A stretch of DNA of 64,000 bases, from NCBI GenBank assembly GCA_965217265.1, contig CBDCHP010000012.1, forward strand, positions 372,001 through 436,000, given 5' to 3'. Shown here in pieces: positions 8,655-17,965 of the stretch. Position 1 is the first letter of the stretch. Each line of letters begins with the position of its first letter. Source of the stretch: JAGRGG01 sp965217265 (GTDB lineage: Bacteria; Pseudomonadota; Alphaproteobacteria; Geminicoccales; Geminicoccaceae). The notes beneath the pieces are model-generated. The model ran no database searches. It had not been told where the DNA came from and saw only the letters and a program-made list of their open reading frames with translations. The position numbers and the translations under genes were made by a program.

Positions 8655-9166
8655 GCGACCGGCCCTACAACGTCCTGTTCTTGTGCACCGGCAACTCGGC
8701 GCGCAGCATCATGGCCGAGTGCGCCCTGAACCGCTGGGGGCAAGGGCGCTTCAGGGCTTTCTCGGCCGGTTCTCAACCGAAGGGCGAGGTGCATCCGATG
8801 ACGCTGCGGCTGCTCAAGGCGCTCGGCTACGCAACGGAGGGCCTGCGCTCGAAGAACTGGGACGAATTCGCCGCGGCCGACGCGCCGCGTCTCGATTTCG
8901 TCTTCACCGTCTGCGACAGCGCCGCGAGCGAGCCGTGCCCCGTCTGGCCCGGCCAACCGACGACGGCGCACTGGGGGGTGGAAGATCCGGCCGCGTTCGT
9001 CGGATCGGAGGAGAAGACCTACGCCTTCTTTAAGCGGGTCTACGGCTACCTCGACAACCGCGTGAAGCTGTTCGCGGCCCTGCCGATTGGCTCGCTCGAC
9101 CGCATGGCGCTGCAAGAGCGGCTCGAACGGATCGGCCGGACCGTGGACGAGGGGGCCAAGGCGTGA
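8651..9166 (+). CDS. arsC: Arsenate reductase, low-molecular-weight phosphatase type
   Basis: 171-residue cytoplasmic enzyme reducing arsenate to arsenite. The P-loop nucleophile motif is CTGNSARS (Cys12), followed by AECALNRWG and AFSAGSQPKGEVHP, all typical of LMW-PTP-related arsenate reductases. Further cysteines are in VFTVCDSAASEPCPVWPG (about 91-104), where this class keeps the resolving cysteines used with thioredoxin or glutathione. It is translationally coupled on both sides: 4-base overlaps with arsR and with acr3. Confidence 0.93.
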   Translation: MSDRPYNVLFLCTGNSARSIMAECALNRWGQGRFRAFSAGSQPKGEVHPMTLRLLKALGYATEGLRSKNWDEFAAADAPRLDFVFTVCDSAASEPCPVWPGQPTTAHWGVEDPAAFVGSEEKTYAFFKRVYGYLDNRVKLFAALPIGSLDRMALQERLERIGRTVDEGAKA

Positions 9167-10242
9167 GCGCCGCCGACGCGCTCGCGCAAGAAGCCGCGCC
9201 CGCCGCAGGGATCGGCACGTTCGAGAAGTGGCTGTCGCTGTGGGTGGCGGTCTGCATCGTGGCGGGCGTTGCTCTAGGCAAGCTCCTGCCCGGCCTGTTC
9301 GCGGCGCTGGCGGCGTTCGAGGTCGCTTCGGTCAACCTCGTCGTCGCCGTCCTCGTCTGGGCGATGGTCTACCCGATGATGGTCGGCGTCGACTTCGAGG
9401 GCTTGAGGCGGATCGGCGAGCGGCCCAAGGGGCTGGTCATCACGCTCACCGTCAACTGGCTGATCAAGCCGTTCACGATGGCGGCCTTGGGCGTCTTGTT
9501 CTTCCAGCACGTCTTCGCCGGGCTCATCCCGCCCGCCGACGCGCAAGCCTACCTCGCCGGGCTGATCCTGCTGGGTGCTGCGCCCTGCACCGCGATGGTC
9601 TTCGTCTGGTCGCAACTCACCCGGGGCGACCCCGCCTACACGCTCGTCCAGGTGTCGCTGAACGACGTCGTGATGGTCTTTGCCTTCGCGCCGATCGTCG
9701 CCTTCCTGCTCGGCGTCACCGACATCGCCGTACCCTGGGCGACGCTGCTCCTCTCGGTCGGCCTCTACGTCGCCCTGCCGCTCCTGGCCGGCATCGTGAC
9801 CCGGCGGCGGGTCGTGGCGAGAGCCGGCGGCGGGCGCGGCGAGGCGGCGCTGGGCGACCTGATCGCCCGGCTCAAGCCCTGGTCGATCGTCGGGCTGCTG
9901 GTCACGGTCGTGCTGCTATTCGGCTTTCAAGGCGGGGTCATCCTCGATCGGCCCCTCGTCATCCTCTTGATCGCCGTGCCGCTGCTGCTCCAGTCCTACG
10001 GCATCTTCGTCGCCGCCTACGCCGCCGCCTGGGCGTGGCGCGTGCCGTTCAGCGTCGCGGCACCCTGCGCCTTGATCGGCACCTCGAATTTCTTCGAGCT
10101 GGCGGTCGCAGTCGCCATCGGCCTGTTCGGCCTACACTCGGGAGCGGCGCTGGCGACGGTGGTCGGCGTCCTGGTCGAGGTGCCGGTCATGCTCTCGCTG
10201 GTGGCACTCGCCAACCGCACCCGGGGCTGGTTCCCGGCCTGA
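9163..10242 (+). CDS. acr3: ACR3-family arsenite efflux permease
   Basis: 359-residue inner-membrane transporter that exports arsenite. It starts at a GTG overlapping the arsC stop (GTGA). About ten hydrophobic segments are visible. Family signatures include YPMMVGVDFEGL, NWLIKPFTMAALG, GAAPCTAMVFVWSQLT (conserved Cys about 142) and SLNDVVMVFAFAPI. Last gene of the arsR-arsC-acr3 operon. ACR3 and ArsB do the same job but are unrelated; the motifs here are ACR3. Confidence 0.94.
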   Translation: MSAADALAQEAAPAAGIGTFEKWLSLWVAVCIVAGVALGKLLPGLFAALAAFEVASVNLVVAVLVWAMVYPMMVGVDFEGLRRIGERPKGLVITLTVNWLIKPFTMAALGVLFFQHVFAGLIPPADAQAYLAGLILLGAAPCTAMVFVWSQLTRGDPAYTLVQVSLNDVVMVFAFAPIVAFLLGVTDIAVPWATLLLSVGLYVALPLLAGIVTRRRVVARAGGGRGEAALGDLIARLKPWSIVGLLVTVVLLFGFQGGVILDRPLVILLIAVPLLLQSYGIFVAAYAAAWAWRVPFSVAAPCALIGTSNFFELAVAVAIGLFGLHSGAALATVVGVLVEVPVMLSLVALANRTRGWFPA

Positions 10243-10371
10243 CCGGCGGGCGCGGCGCAAATTGCCCGATGACGGATTGGAGTACGCCCTTTCGGGCCGC
10301 GGCGCGAAGCTTTATGAAAACCCTATTGCCGGCATTTTGTTAAACTGGTGCGGCAGGGGGAGACGAAGCGC

Positions 10372-11172
10372 GTGCAGACTGCGGACAAGATGTTGCTGGA
10401 GCGGCGGACCGAACATGGTGTCGTCATCTTGACCCTCAACCGCCCGAACGCCTTCAACAGCCTGTCGAGCGAGTTGCTGCAGGCCCTGCTCGATGCGGTG
10501 AACGCGGCGGCGGAGGATTCCGACGCCCGCGTCGTCGTCGTCGAGGGGGAGGGCAAGGCGTTCTCGGCCGGGCACGATTTGAAGGAGATCGGCGCCGATC
10601 GCGGCGAGGACGCCCTGCGCGCGATCTTCGGCTTGTGCTCGACGCTGATGACCCGCCTCACCACCCTGCCCTTGCCGGTGATCGCCAAGGTCGACGGGAT
10701 CGCGACGGCGGCCGGCTGCCAACTGGTCGCCGCCTGCGACCTCGCGGTCTGCTCGAAGACCAGCCGCTTCGCCACCTCGGGCATCAAGTACGGCCTGTTC
10801 TGCGCCACGCCGATGGTGCCGCTCAGCCGCGTCGTGCCGCGCAAGGCAGCCTTGGAGATGCTGCTCACCGGCGACTTCGTCGACGCCGCCGAGGCGCACC
10901 GGATCGGCCTCGTCAACCGCGTCGTGGAGGGGGCCGAACTCGGCGCCGCGACCGAGGAATTGTGCGGGCGCCTGCTCGACAAGCCGCGTTCCGTGCTGGC
11001 GCTCGGCAAGCGCGCCTACTACGCCCAGAGCACCCTCGACCTCGAAGCCGCCTACGCGGCGATGACCGGGGTCATCGTCGACAACGCCCGGGGCGAGGCC
11101 TTCGCCGAGGGCCTGGACGCCTTCGTCGCCAAGCGTCAACCCGACTGGTCGAAGCTCAACGATGGCGCTTGA
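10372..11172 (+). CDS. Enoyl-CoA hydratase/isomerase-family (crotonase) protein
   Basis: 266 residues from GTG 10372, chosen over the GTG at 10348 because AGGGGGA lies about 9 bases before it. Crotonase fold: the oxyanion-hole segments are FSAGHDLKE (about 62-70) and GIATAAGCQLVAACDLAV. At the sites where hydratases carry catalytic glutamates, this protein has KYGLFCATPMVPLSR and no obvious Glu, as in ECHDC3-like members whose reaction is poorly defined. Hydratase activity should therefore not be assumed. It overlaps the next gene by 11 bases and probably shares its transcript. Confidence 0.82.
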   Translation: MQTADKMLLERRTEHGVVILTLNRPNAFNSLSSELLQALLDAVNAAAEDSDARVVVVEGEGKAFSAGHDLKEIGADRGEDALRAIFGLCSTLMTRLTTLPLPVIAKVDGIATAAGCQLVAACDLAVCSKTSRFATSGIKYGLFCATPMVPLSRVVPRKAALEMLLTGDFVDAAEAHRIGLVNRVVEGAELGAATEELCGRLLDKPRSVLALGKRAYYAQSTLDLEAAYAAMTGVIVDNARGEAFAEGLDAFVAKRQPDWSKLNDGA

Positions 11173-12259
11173 CCTCGCCCGCTACGCCGCCCTCGTCGTC
11201 GCCGCCCTGGTGATCGTGGCGACGCTCGCCTCCTACACCCGCGCCTACGTCTGGTGGGTCCGCTTAAGCGACTTCCCGCGCCAGCAGCTGACCATTCTCG
11301 GGACGCTGGCGCTCGCCGGGCTCCTCTTCCTGGTCCAGACCCCGCTCGGCTACGCCCTGGCCCTGGCGCTCGCCCTGGCCCTCGTCGCGCAACTGTCGGT
11401 CATCCTGCCCTACACGCGCCTGTGGCGGCACGACCTGATCGACGCCGAGGGCCCGAAGAAGCCGCGCACCGTCCGCCTCCTCGTCGCCAACGTGCTGCAG
11501 GACAACCGCGAGGCGGACAAGCTGGTCCGGTTGATCGAGGCCGAGGACCCCGACTTGTTCCTCGCGGTCGAGACCGATGCGTGGTGGGCCGAGCGGCTCG
11601 ACGGGCTCGCCGATCGCTACCCGCACTGCCTCGCCCGGCCGATCCCCAACACCTACGGCCTCGTCATGCGCTCGAAGCTGGAGCTGATCGACCCGGAGGT
11701 GCGCTTTTTGTTGAAGCAGGACGTGCCCTCGATCCGCACGCGCGTGCGCCTGCCCTCGGGCGACACGATCCTGCTCTACGGCATCCACCCGGAGCCGCCG
11801 GCGCCGGGCGAGTCCGACACCTCCTTGCCGCGCGACGCCGAACTGGTCATCGCCGGGCGCGAGATCGCCGAAGCGGACGCGCCCACTGTCCTCATAGGCG
11901 ACTTGAACGACGTTGCGTGGTCGCACACCTCGCGCCTGTTTCGGCGCCTCAGCGGCCTCGTCGACCTGCGCGTCGGCCGGGGGTTCTTCAGCACCTTCGA
12001 CGCCAACCGGCCCTACATGCGCTGGCCGCTCGACCACGTCTTCGTCACGCCCGACTTTCGCCTGCGCCGCATCGAGCGGCTGCCGCACATCGGCTCCGAC
12101 CACTTCCCGATCCTGGTCGAACTCGACTACGTGCCGAGTGCCGTCGCCGACAACGCGGCGCCCGAGCCCGAGGCCGACGACCAAGAAGAGGCGGACGAGA
12201 CGCTGAGCGACGCGCTGAAAGCCGGGGTGCAGCACCAGCCGGCCGGGGCGACGGGCTGA
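11162..12259 (+). CDS. Membrane-anchored endonuclease/exonuclease/phosphatase-family protein
   Basis: 365 residues. Three hydrophobic segments occupy about residues 8-90, followed by an EEP-superfamily domain: LLVANVLQDN (metal-site Asn), VETDAWWAERL (metal-site Glu), IGDLNDVAWS (D-x-N pair, about 241-244) and a C-terminal GSDHFPILVEL (catalytic SDH, about 318). This matches a bacterial family of inner-membrane proteins of unknown substrate; a phosphodiesterase or phosphatase acting on lipid or nucleotide is possible. The acidic tail (about 335-355) is low complexity. It overlaps the crotonase gene and faces the fasciclin gene tail to tail. Confidence 0.82.
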   Translation: MALDLARYAALVVAALVIVATLASYTRAYVWWVRLSDFPRQQLTILGTLALAGLLFLVQTPLGYALALALALALVAQLSVILPYTRLWRHDLIDAEGPKKPRTVRLLVANVLQDNREADKLVRLIEAEDPDLFLAVETDAWWAERLDGLADRYPHCLARPIPNTYGLVMRSKLELIDPEVRFLLKQDVPSIRTRVRLPSGDTILLYGIHPEPPAPGESDTSLPRDAELVIAGREIAEADAPTVLIGDLNDVAWSHTSRLFRRLSGLVDLRVGRGFFSTFDANRPYMRWPLDHVFVTPDFRLRRIERLPHIGSDHFPILVELDYVPSAVADNAAPEPEADDQEEADETLSDALKAGVQHQPAGATG

Positions 12260-12291
12260 CCCGCCTTCCCCCCGACCCTCGGCGCCTCGTA

Positions 12292-12876
12292 TCACATCGG
12301 CGGCAACAGGACACCGTCGACGACGTGGACGACGCCGTTCGACTGGTAGACGTCGGCGAGCCTCACCATGACGGCGTTGCCCGACGCGTCCTCGACGCCG
12401 ATCCCGCCGCCCTCCATCATCGCGACCAGCGGGTCGCCCTCGACGGTGGTGAGCGTTGCCTGCCCGCCGCCGGCCTCGATCATCCGCGTCAGTTCGACCG
12501 AATCCAGCCGGCCCGGCACGACGTGGTAGGTCAGCACCTTGGTCAGCGTCGGCTTGTTCTCGTCCTGCATCAGGCTGTCGACCGTACCCGCCGGCAGCGC
12601 GTCGAAGGCCGCGTCAGTCGGCGCGAACACGGTGTAGGGGCCGGGGCCCTCTAAGGTATCGACGAGGCCCGCCTGCTTCACCGCCGCGACCAGGGTCGTG
12701 TGATCGGCCGACTGGGACGCGTTCTCGACGATGTTGCGGCTGGGCAGCATCGGCGCGCCCCCGACCATCGCCGGCGGCTGCACGGTCGAGGCGTCCGACA
12801 TGCCGCCGCCCGTGCCGCAGCCGGCGAGGCTCCCGGCGAGAACGAGCCCGACGATAAGGTTGCGATAGGTCTGCAT
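12292..12876 (-). CDS. Fasciclin (FAS1) domain lipoprotein
   Basis: 194 residues from ATG 12876 (MQTYRNLIVGLVL), with AGGGAG about 8 bases upstream on the minus strand. The signal peptide ends in lipobox LAGC, so the mature protein should be lipid-anchored. A single FAS1 domain covers about 55-194: GPYTVFAPTDAAFDALPAG, then LTYHVVPGRL, ending NGVVHVVDGVLLPP. Such proteins act in adhesion or surface structure. A short unannotated gap (12877-12974) and repeat R2 separate it from the ccm operon. Confidence 0.9.
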   Translation of the reverse strand: MQTYRNLIVGLVLAGSLAGCGTGGGMSDASTVQPPAMVGGAPMLPSRNIVENASQSADHTTLVAAVKQAGLVDTLEGPGPYTVFAPTDAAFDALPAGTVDSLMQDENKPTLTKVLTYHVVPGRLDSVELTRMIEAGGGQATLTTVEGDPLVAMMEGGGIGVEDASGNAVMVRLADVYQSNGVVHVVDGVLLPPM

Positions 12877-12974
12877 GTTGTTGACTCCCTGGGGTTCCAA
12901 GAGTTGATCGACGCGGAGCTATACGTCTGCGAAACCGGATTGGATGCGCTTAAGTGTTCTTAGCGTACTCAAGA

Positions 12975-13125
12975 GAACGCTTCGCGTGCGCTGCCGCGCG
13001 GCCTTCTTTTTTCTCTTTTTTGCTTTTTGCCCGAGACTGGCCCTCGGCGCCACGGCCAACCTCCTGCGTTAACACTGGCAAAAACAAAGAGAAAAGCCCG
13101 CGCGGCGAGCGCACGCGAAGCGTTC
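12975..13125. repeat. R element copy 2
   Basis: A near-canonical copy. Left arm GAACGCTTCGCGTGCGC, then GC-rich block and polypyrimidine tract; core CGAGACTGGCCCTCGGC and CTGCGTTAACACTGGC; right arm GCGCACGCGAAGCGTTC. The right end stops exactly at the TGA of ccmI (minus strand). Confidence 0.9.
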
Positions 13126-14475
13126 TCACCCCGCCGCCTTGCCTTCCAGCACCCCGATCAACTCCTCGACCGCGGCCCGGTCGGGGTGGTCCTCGGGCAG
13201 ACGTTCGAGTAGGTCGCGCCACAAGTTGAGCGCCTCGGGGCGGTCGCCGGTTTGCAGGGCGCGGATGCCCAAGTACCAGAACGGCTCGGGGTCGGCGGGG
13301 TCGATGCCGCGCACCCGCTCGAAGCGCTCGGCCGCGGCCGCGGTCACGGTCGGCAGGTCGACCGGCCCCTCGGGCGGCCCCAGGAGGAACATCGCCTCGT
13401 CCTTGAGGATGGCGGTGTCCTCGGGCGCCAGCTCGCGCGCCTTGGCGTAGGCCGCCGCCGCCGCGTCGCGCCGGCCCAAGGTCGCCTGCGAGCGGGCGAG
13501 GCGGCTCCACTCCTCGGCGCTGCCGCCCTCGCTCGCCAGCCGGTCGGCCAAGCCCGCGACCATCGTCTCGATCCGGGCTTGGCGCTCCTCGGGCGGCAGG
13601 GCGGCGACGGCCGCCGCCGCGTCACCGGCCGGCGGCGTCGCGTCGGCGATCAGCGCGTCGGCGTCGGCGCCGGTGGCGGAGGCGGCCTCGCGCAGCATCG
13701 CCTCGGTCTGTTCGCGCCAGGGGGCGTCGGCCGGGGTGACGGCGAGCAGCGACTTCAGCCGCCCCAGCGCCGCGTCCTCGCGCCCCGACTGGAGGTCGGC
13801 CTGGGCGAGGTAGAAGGCGGGGCGCGGGTCGTTCGGCGCCTTTTGCTCCGCCTCGCCGAACAGGGCCAGCGCCTCGGGCGGCACGGTGCCCGCGTTCGCC
13901 ACGACCAGCGCCTCGCCCAAGGCGCCCGGCAGCCGCGCGTCGTCGGGGGCCACCTCGCGGGCGCGGCGCAGCGCCGCGACGGCGCCGTCGGGGTCGTTCA
14001 GCGCGTCCTTCGAGCGGGCCAGCATCAGCCAGCCGTCGACGTCGTTCGGGTCGTCGGCGAGGCGGGTCTCCAGCGAGGCCACCATCGCGCGCGGGTCGGG
14101 GCCGGCCGGGCGCTCGCGCAGCGCCAGCGGCTGGTCCGGCAGGGACGGCGTACCAAGGTAGGCGTAGAGGCCGAGTGCCGCGGCCGGAACGAGGAGGACG
14201 GCGAGCCCGGCCGCGATCCTGCCGCCGCCGCCGAGGCGGGCCGGCTTCGGCCCGTCGAGGCGCAGGATGCGCCGCTCGATCTCCAGCCGCGCCGCCTTGG
14301 CCTCGCCCGGTGCGATGAGCCCGCGCGCGCCGTCGCGCTCCAGTTCGTCCAGTTGCGCCCTGTAGACGCCGAGGGCGGCCCGTCGCTCGTCGATGCCGCC
14401 GCCGCCGCGCACGAGCGGCAGCAGGAGGACGAGCGCGCAGGCGAGGCTGAGCAAGAATGCGGCGAGCCAGAGCAT
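13126..14475 (-). CDS. ccmI: Cytochrome c biogenesis protein CcmI (apocytochrome chaperone, TPR)
   Basis: 449 residues from ATG 14475, which shares its A with the ccmH stop (TGATG). Two membrane helices near the N-terminus (about 2-22 and 95-115) flank a cytoplasmic loop with the CcmI signature YRAQLDELERDGARGLI. The long periplasmic part contains TPR-like helices (DVDGWLMLARSKDALND, DPRPAFYLAQADLQSG), which bind the C-terminus of apocytochrome c before haem ligation by CcmF/H. Final gene of ccmDEFGHI. It ends at the edge of repeat R2. Confidence 0.93.
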   Translation of the reverse strand: MLWLAAFLLSLACALVLLLPLVRGGGGIDERRAALGVYRAQLDELERDGARGLIAPGEAKAARLEIERRILRLDGPKPARLGGGGRIAAGLAVLLVPAAALGLYAYLGTPSLPDQPLALRERPAGPDPRAMVASLETRLADDPNDVDGWLMLARSKDALNDPDGAVAALRRAREVAPDDARLPGALGEALVVANAGTVPPEALALFGEAEQKAPNDPRPAFYLAQADLQSGREDAALGRLKSLLAVTPADAPWREQTEAMLREAASATGADADALIADATPPAGDAAAAVAALPPEERQARIETMVAGLADRLASEGGSAEEWSRLARSQATLGRRDAAAAAYAKARELAPEDTAILKDEAMFLLGPPEGPVDLPTVTAAAAERFERVRGIDPADPEPFWYLGIRALQTGDRPEALNLWRDLLERLPEDHPDRAAVEELIGVLEGKAAG

Positions 14476-14939
14476 CAAGTTCTCTCATCGCCGAGCAGGT
14501 CGGCGAGGCGGCGCTCCTCCTCGGGGGTGAGGGCCTCGGCCGCGTCGGCGGGGGACGTGCGGCGGCGGGCGGTGCGGACGACGAACAGCCCACCCAGCGC
14601 CAGGACGGCGAACGGCCCGAGCCACAAGAAGAGCGTCGTCGCCTTGAACGGCGGGTCGAGCAGGACGAAGTCGCCGTAGCGGGCGACGAGGAAGCTCTTG
14701 ATCTCGGGGTCGCTCCGGCCGGCGGCGATCTGCTCGCGGACGATACGGCGCAGATCCTTGGCCAAAGGCGCATCGCTGTCGTCGATCGACTGGTTTTGGC
14801 AGACGACGCAGCGCAAGTCCTTGGCGAGATCCCTGGCCCGCGCCTCCTCGGCCGGATCTTGCAGCATCTCGTCCGGCGAGGGGGCCGCAAACGCGGGTCC
14901 CGCCAGCAGCAGGAGGAGGAGGGCGAGGACGCGCGTCAT
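14475..14939 (-). CDS. ccmH: Cytochrome c maturation protein CcmH
   Basis: 154 residues from ATG 14939, overlapping the ccmG stop (ATGA). Signal peptide about 1-18 (VLALLLLLLAGPAFA), periplasmic LRCVVCQNQSIDDSDAPLA with the LRCxxC redox pair (about 43-46), then FVLLDPPFKATTLFLWLGP leading into a C-terminal membrane helix. CcmH reduces or relays thiols of apocytochrome CXXCH sites and works with CcmF in haem attachment. Acidic cytoplasmic tail at the end. Confidence 0.95.
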   Translation of the reverse strand: MTRVLALLLLLLAGPAFAAPSPDEMLQDPAEEARARDLAKDLRCVVCQNQSIDDSDAPLAKDLRRIVREQIAAGRSDPEIKSFLVARYGDFVLLDPPFKATTLFLWLGPFAVLALGGLFVVRTARRRTSPADAAEALTPEEERRLADLLGDERT

Positions 14940-15514
14940 CCGCCCAACCGCTTCAGGATCGGCAGCACCTCGCGCTCCAGTTCGCGCGGCTGCAAGGGGC
15001 CTTGAAAGCGCCAGACGATGCGGCCCTTTTGATCGAGGATGAAGGTCTCCGGCACGCCGGTGATGCCCCACTCGATGCCCGCCCGTCCCTCCAGGTCGTG
15101 GCCGATGCGGGCGTAGGGGTTGCCCATGTCGCCGAGCCACGCCGTCGCGTCCTTGGCCTTGTCCTTGTAGTTGATGCCGACGACTTTGTACCCGTCCTCG
15201 GCCAGCCGGCTGATGACCGGGTGCTCGATCTTGCACGGCGCGCACCAGGAGGCGAAGAAATTGACCAGGACCGGCTTGCCGCCGCTCAAGTCGCCCGTCG
15301 CGAGGCCGGGCTTGTCCACCCCCGGCACCGGCGGCAGGGCGAAGGCGGGGGCCGGCAGGTCGAGCAGCGCCGAGGGCAGTTGCGAGGGGTCGCGGGTGAG
15401 CCCGACGCCCAGCGCCGCCGCGAGGCCGACGAAGAGGACGACGGGCAAGAGGTAGACGAGCCGCGGCCGCCCCCGCTTCGGCGCCGTCGTTCGCGTGTCG
15501 GTGGCGGTGCTCAT
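14936..15514 (-). CDS. ccmG: Thiol:disulfide interchange protein CcmG/DsbE
   Basis: 192 residues from ATG 15514. N-terminal membrane anchor (about 19-38), then a periplasmic thioredoxin fold with active site FFASWCAPCKIEHP (WCAPC about 91-95), GITGVPETFILD containing the cis-proline, and the CcmG-specific GINYKDKAKDA insertion. It keeps apocytochrome cysteines reduced for haem attachment. Overlaps ccmF upstream and ccmH downstream by four bases each. Confidence 0.96.
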   Translation of the reverse strand: MSTATDTRTTAPKRGRPRLVYLLPVVLFVGLAAALGVGLTRDPSQLPSALLDLPAPAFALPPVPGVDKPGLATGDLSGGKPVLVNFFASWCAPCKIEHPVISRLAEDGYKVVGINYKDKAKDATAWLGDMGNPYARIGHDLEGRAGIEWGITGVPETFILDQKGRIVWRFQGPLQPRELEREVLPILKRLGG

Positions 15515-17496
15515 GCCGTCGCCCCGGCCGGCGGCAGCCGGGACGCCGCCGGCTTCGGCGCGCCGACGCGCGAGCGGCGATCGACGAGGCTGAGCAGCCC
15601 GCCGAAGGCCATGATCCCCGTACCGAGCCAGATCCAAAAGGCCAGCGGGTTGTAGTAGAGGCGGACCGTGTGGCCGCCGCCCTGGGCCTCGTCGCCCAGG
15701 ACGAGGTAGATGTCGCGCATGAGCCCGGTGTCGATGCCGGCCTCGGTCGTGGTCTGCTGCTCGACCGGGAAGAAGCGCTTCTCCGACGTGAGCGTCGCGA
15801 CCGGTGCTCCCCCCCGCGCGACCTCGAAGGTGGCGCGCTGGGCGGCGTAGTTCGGCCCCTCGGCCATCTCGACGCCGTCGAAGGTGACGTCGTAGCCGGC
15901 GAGATCGGTCGTCTCGCCGGCGTTCATGACGAGGATGCGCTCGACTTGGCCCGTCGACATCGCGGTGATGCCGGCGATCGTGACGCCTAGCCCCGCGTGC
16001 GCGACGACGACAGCGAACGCGCCCAGCGGCAGGCCCTTGAGCCGGCCGAGGCTGCGGCGGGGTGCGAGGCGAAACAGGCCGGCGCGCTGGCTGAGGTCGC
16101 CGAGGCTGCCGACGACGAGCCACGTCGCCATCAAGTAGCCCAACGCCGCCAGGGTCGAGCGCATGTCATAGAACAGCGCCAGCGCCAGCCAGACCGCGAG
16201 CGTGATGCCGATGGCGTAGCCGAGCCGGCCGACGACGGCGCCCAAGTCGCCCCGCTTCCAGGCCAGCATGGTGCCGATCGGCATGGCGATGAAGAGCGGC
16301 ACCATCAACGGTATGAAGGTGGCGTTGTAGAACGGCGGGCCGACGGAGATCTTGCCTAAGTCCATGACGTCGAGGAACAAGGGGTAGAGCGTGCCGAGCA
16401 GGACGGTCGCGGTCGCGGTCGCCAAGAGCAGGTTGTTGAGGACGAGCCCACCCTCGCGGCTGATCGGGGCGAAGGCACCGCCGCCTTGCATCGTCGGCGC
16501 CCGCCACGCGAACAAGGCGAGCGAGCCGCCGATCGCGACGACGAGGAACGCTAGGATGAAGACGCCGCGCGACGGGTCCGTCGCGAACGCGTGCACCGAG
16601 GTGAGGACGCCCGAGCGGACGAGAAAGGTGCCGAGCAAGGAGAGCGAGAAGGCGAGGATGGCGAGCAGGATCGTCCAGGCCTTGAGCGTGTCGCGCTTCT
16701 CGACCACGATCGTCGAGTGGACGAGCGCGGTGCCGACGAGCCAGGGCATGAAGGAGGCGTTCTCGACCGGGTCCCAGAACCAAAAGCCGCCCCAGCCGAG
16801 TTCGTAATACGCCCACCAAGAGCCGAGCCCGATGCCGAGCGTTAAGGCCATCCAGGCGCTCAGCGTCCAGGGCCTGACCCAGCGGGCCCAGATCGGGTCG
16901 ATCTTGCCCTCGATCAGGGCCGCCATCGCGAACGAGAAGGCGGTCGAGAAGCCGACATAGCCCAAGTAGAGCATCGGCGGGTGGAAGGCGAGGCCGGGGT
17001 CTTGCAGGATCGGGTTGAGGCCTTGGCCCTCGAAGGGGGCCGGATCGAGGCGCAGGAAGGGGTTGGAGGTGAACAGCATGAAGGCGAGGAAGCCGACGCC
17101 GATCAGCCCTTGCACCGCGAGCGTGCGCGCCTTGAAAGGCGCCGGCAGGTTCTTGCCCATGAGCGCGATGAGCGCGCCGAACAGGCTCAAGACCAAGACC
17201 CAGAGCACGAGCGAGCCCTCGTGGTTGGCCCAGACGCCGGAGATCTTGTAGATCAGCGGCTTGGCGACGTGCGAGTTGGTGGCGACGTTGACGACCGAGA
17301 AGTCGGAGACGATGTAGGCGTGCATCAAGGCGCCGAACGCGACGGCGATGCAAAAGAACTGCGCCACGGCGGCCGAGGGGGCCAGCGCCATCAAGGCGGC
17401 GTCGCGGCGGGCGGCCCCCCACAAGGGCAAGGTGCCCTGCACGATCGCCAGCGCGAACGCCAGGACCAGGGCGTAGTGGCCGAGTTCGGCGATCAT
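15511..17496 (-). CDS. ccmF: Cytochrome c-type biogenesis haem lyase subunit CcmF
   Basis: 661-residue polytopic membrane protein with many hydrophobic segments. The tryptophan-rich WWD domain reads WGGFWFWDPVENASFMPWL (about 235-253), with the conserved haem-handling histidines in NSHVAKPLIYKISGVWANHEG upstream. The C-terminal periplasmic domain ends near the stop. Catalyses covalent haem attachment with CcmH/I. ATGA overlap with ccmG and a 4-base overlap with ccmE show tight coupling. Confidence 0.97.
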   Translation of the reverse strand: MIAELGHYALVLAFALAIVQGTLPLWGAARRDAALMALAPSAAVAQFFCIAVAFGALMHAYIVSDFSVVNVATNSHVAKPLIYKISGVWANHEGSLVLWVLVLSLFGALIALMGKNLPAPFKARTLAVQGLIGVGFLAFMLFTSNPFLRLDPAPFEGQGLNPILQDPGLAFHPPMLYLGYVGFSTAFSFAMAALIEGKIDPIWARWVRPWTLSAWMALTLGIGLGSWWAYYELGWGGFWFWDPVENASFMPWLVGTALVHSTIVVEKRDTLKAWTILLAILAFSLSLLGTFLVRSGVLTSVHAFATDPSRGVFILAFLVVAIGGSLALFAWRAPTMQGGGAFAPISREGGLVLNNLLLATATATVLLGTLYPLFLDVMDLGKISVGPPFYNATFIPLMVPLFIAMPIGTMLAWKRGDLGAVVGRLGYAIGITLAVWLALALFYDMRSTLAALGYLMATWLVVGSLGDLSQRAGLFRLAPRRSLGRLKGLPLGAFAVVVAHAGLGVTIAGITAMSTGQVERILVMNAGETTDLAGYDVTFDGVEMAEGPNYAAQRATFEVARGGAPVATLTSEKRFFPVEQQTTTEAGIDTGLMRDIYLVLGDEAQGGGHTVRLYYNPLAFWIWLGTGIMAFGGLLSLVDRRSRVGAPKPAASRLPPAGATA

Positions 17497-17960
17497 GATC
17501 CGCTCCCTTTCGAAGCCTCGATCTGGCCCTCGTTCCAGACGCCCTGCGCCTTGAGGCTGTCGGCGACTTCCTTGGGCATGTAGCGCTCGTCGTGCTTGGC
17601 CAAGACCTCGTCGGCCATGAAGACGCCGCCGCCGTCGACGGCGCCCTGCGCCACGATGCCCTGCCCCTCGCGAAACAGGTCGGGCAAGAGCCCCTTGTAG
17701 GCGACCGGCACCTCGGCGTTGGTGTCGGTCAGGCGAAACTGCACCGTGCCGTCGGCGCCGCGCACCACGCTGCCGTCGACGACGAGGCCGCCGATGCGCA
17801 GGCGCCGGCCGGGCTCGACCTGGCGCTCGCTGACCTCGGTCGGGGTGGCGAAGTAGGCGATGCTCTCGCCCATCGCGGTCAGGACCAGCGTCGTCGCGCC
17901 GCCGAGCAGGAGGAGGGCGACGAGGGCGAGGACGAGGCGCTGGCGCTTGTAAAGACGCAT
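17493..17960 (-). CDS. ccmE: Periplasmic haem chaperone CcmE
   Basis: 155 residues from ATG 17960 (MRLYKRQRLVLALVAL). N-terminal membrane anchor about 8-28, FATPTEVSERQVEPGRRLRIGG beta-barrel segment, and the haem-binding motif LAKHDERYMP, whose His covalently carries haem and whose Tyr is an axial ligand. Hands haem from CcmC/D to CcmF. Only 5 bases after the ccmD stop; overlaps ccmF. Confidence 0.96.
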   Translation of the reverse strand: MRLYKRQRLVLALVALLLLGGATTLVLTAMGESIAYFATPTEVSERQVEPGRRLRIGGLVVDGSVVRGADGTVQFRLTDTNAEVPVAYKGLLPDLFREGQGIVAQGAVDGGGVFMADEVLAKHDERYMPKEVADSLKAQGVWNEGQIEASKGSGS

Positions 17961-17965
17961 GGGCT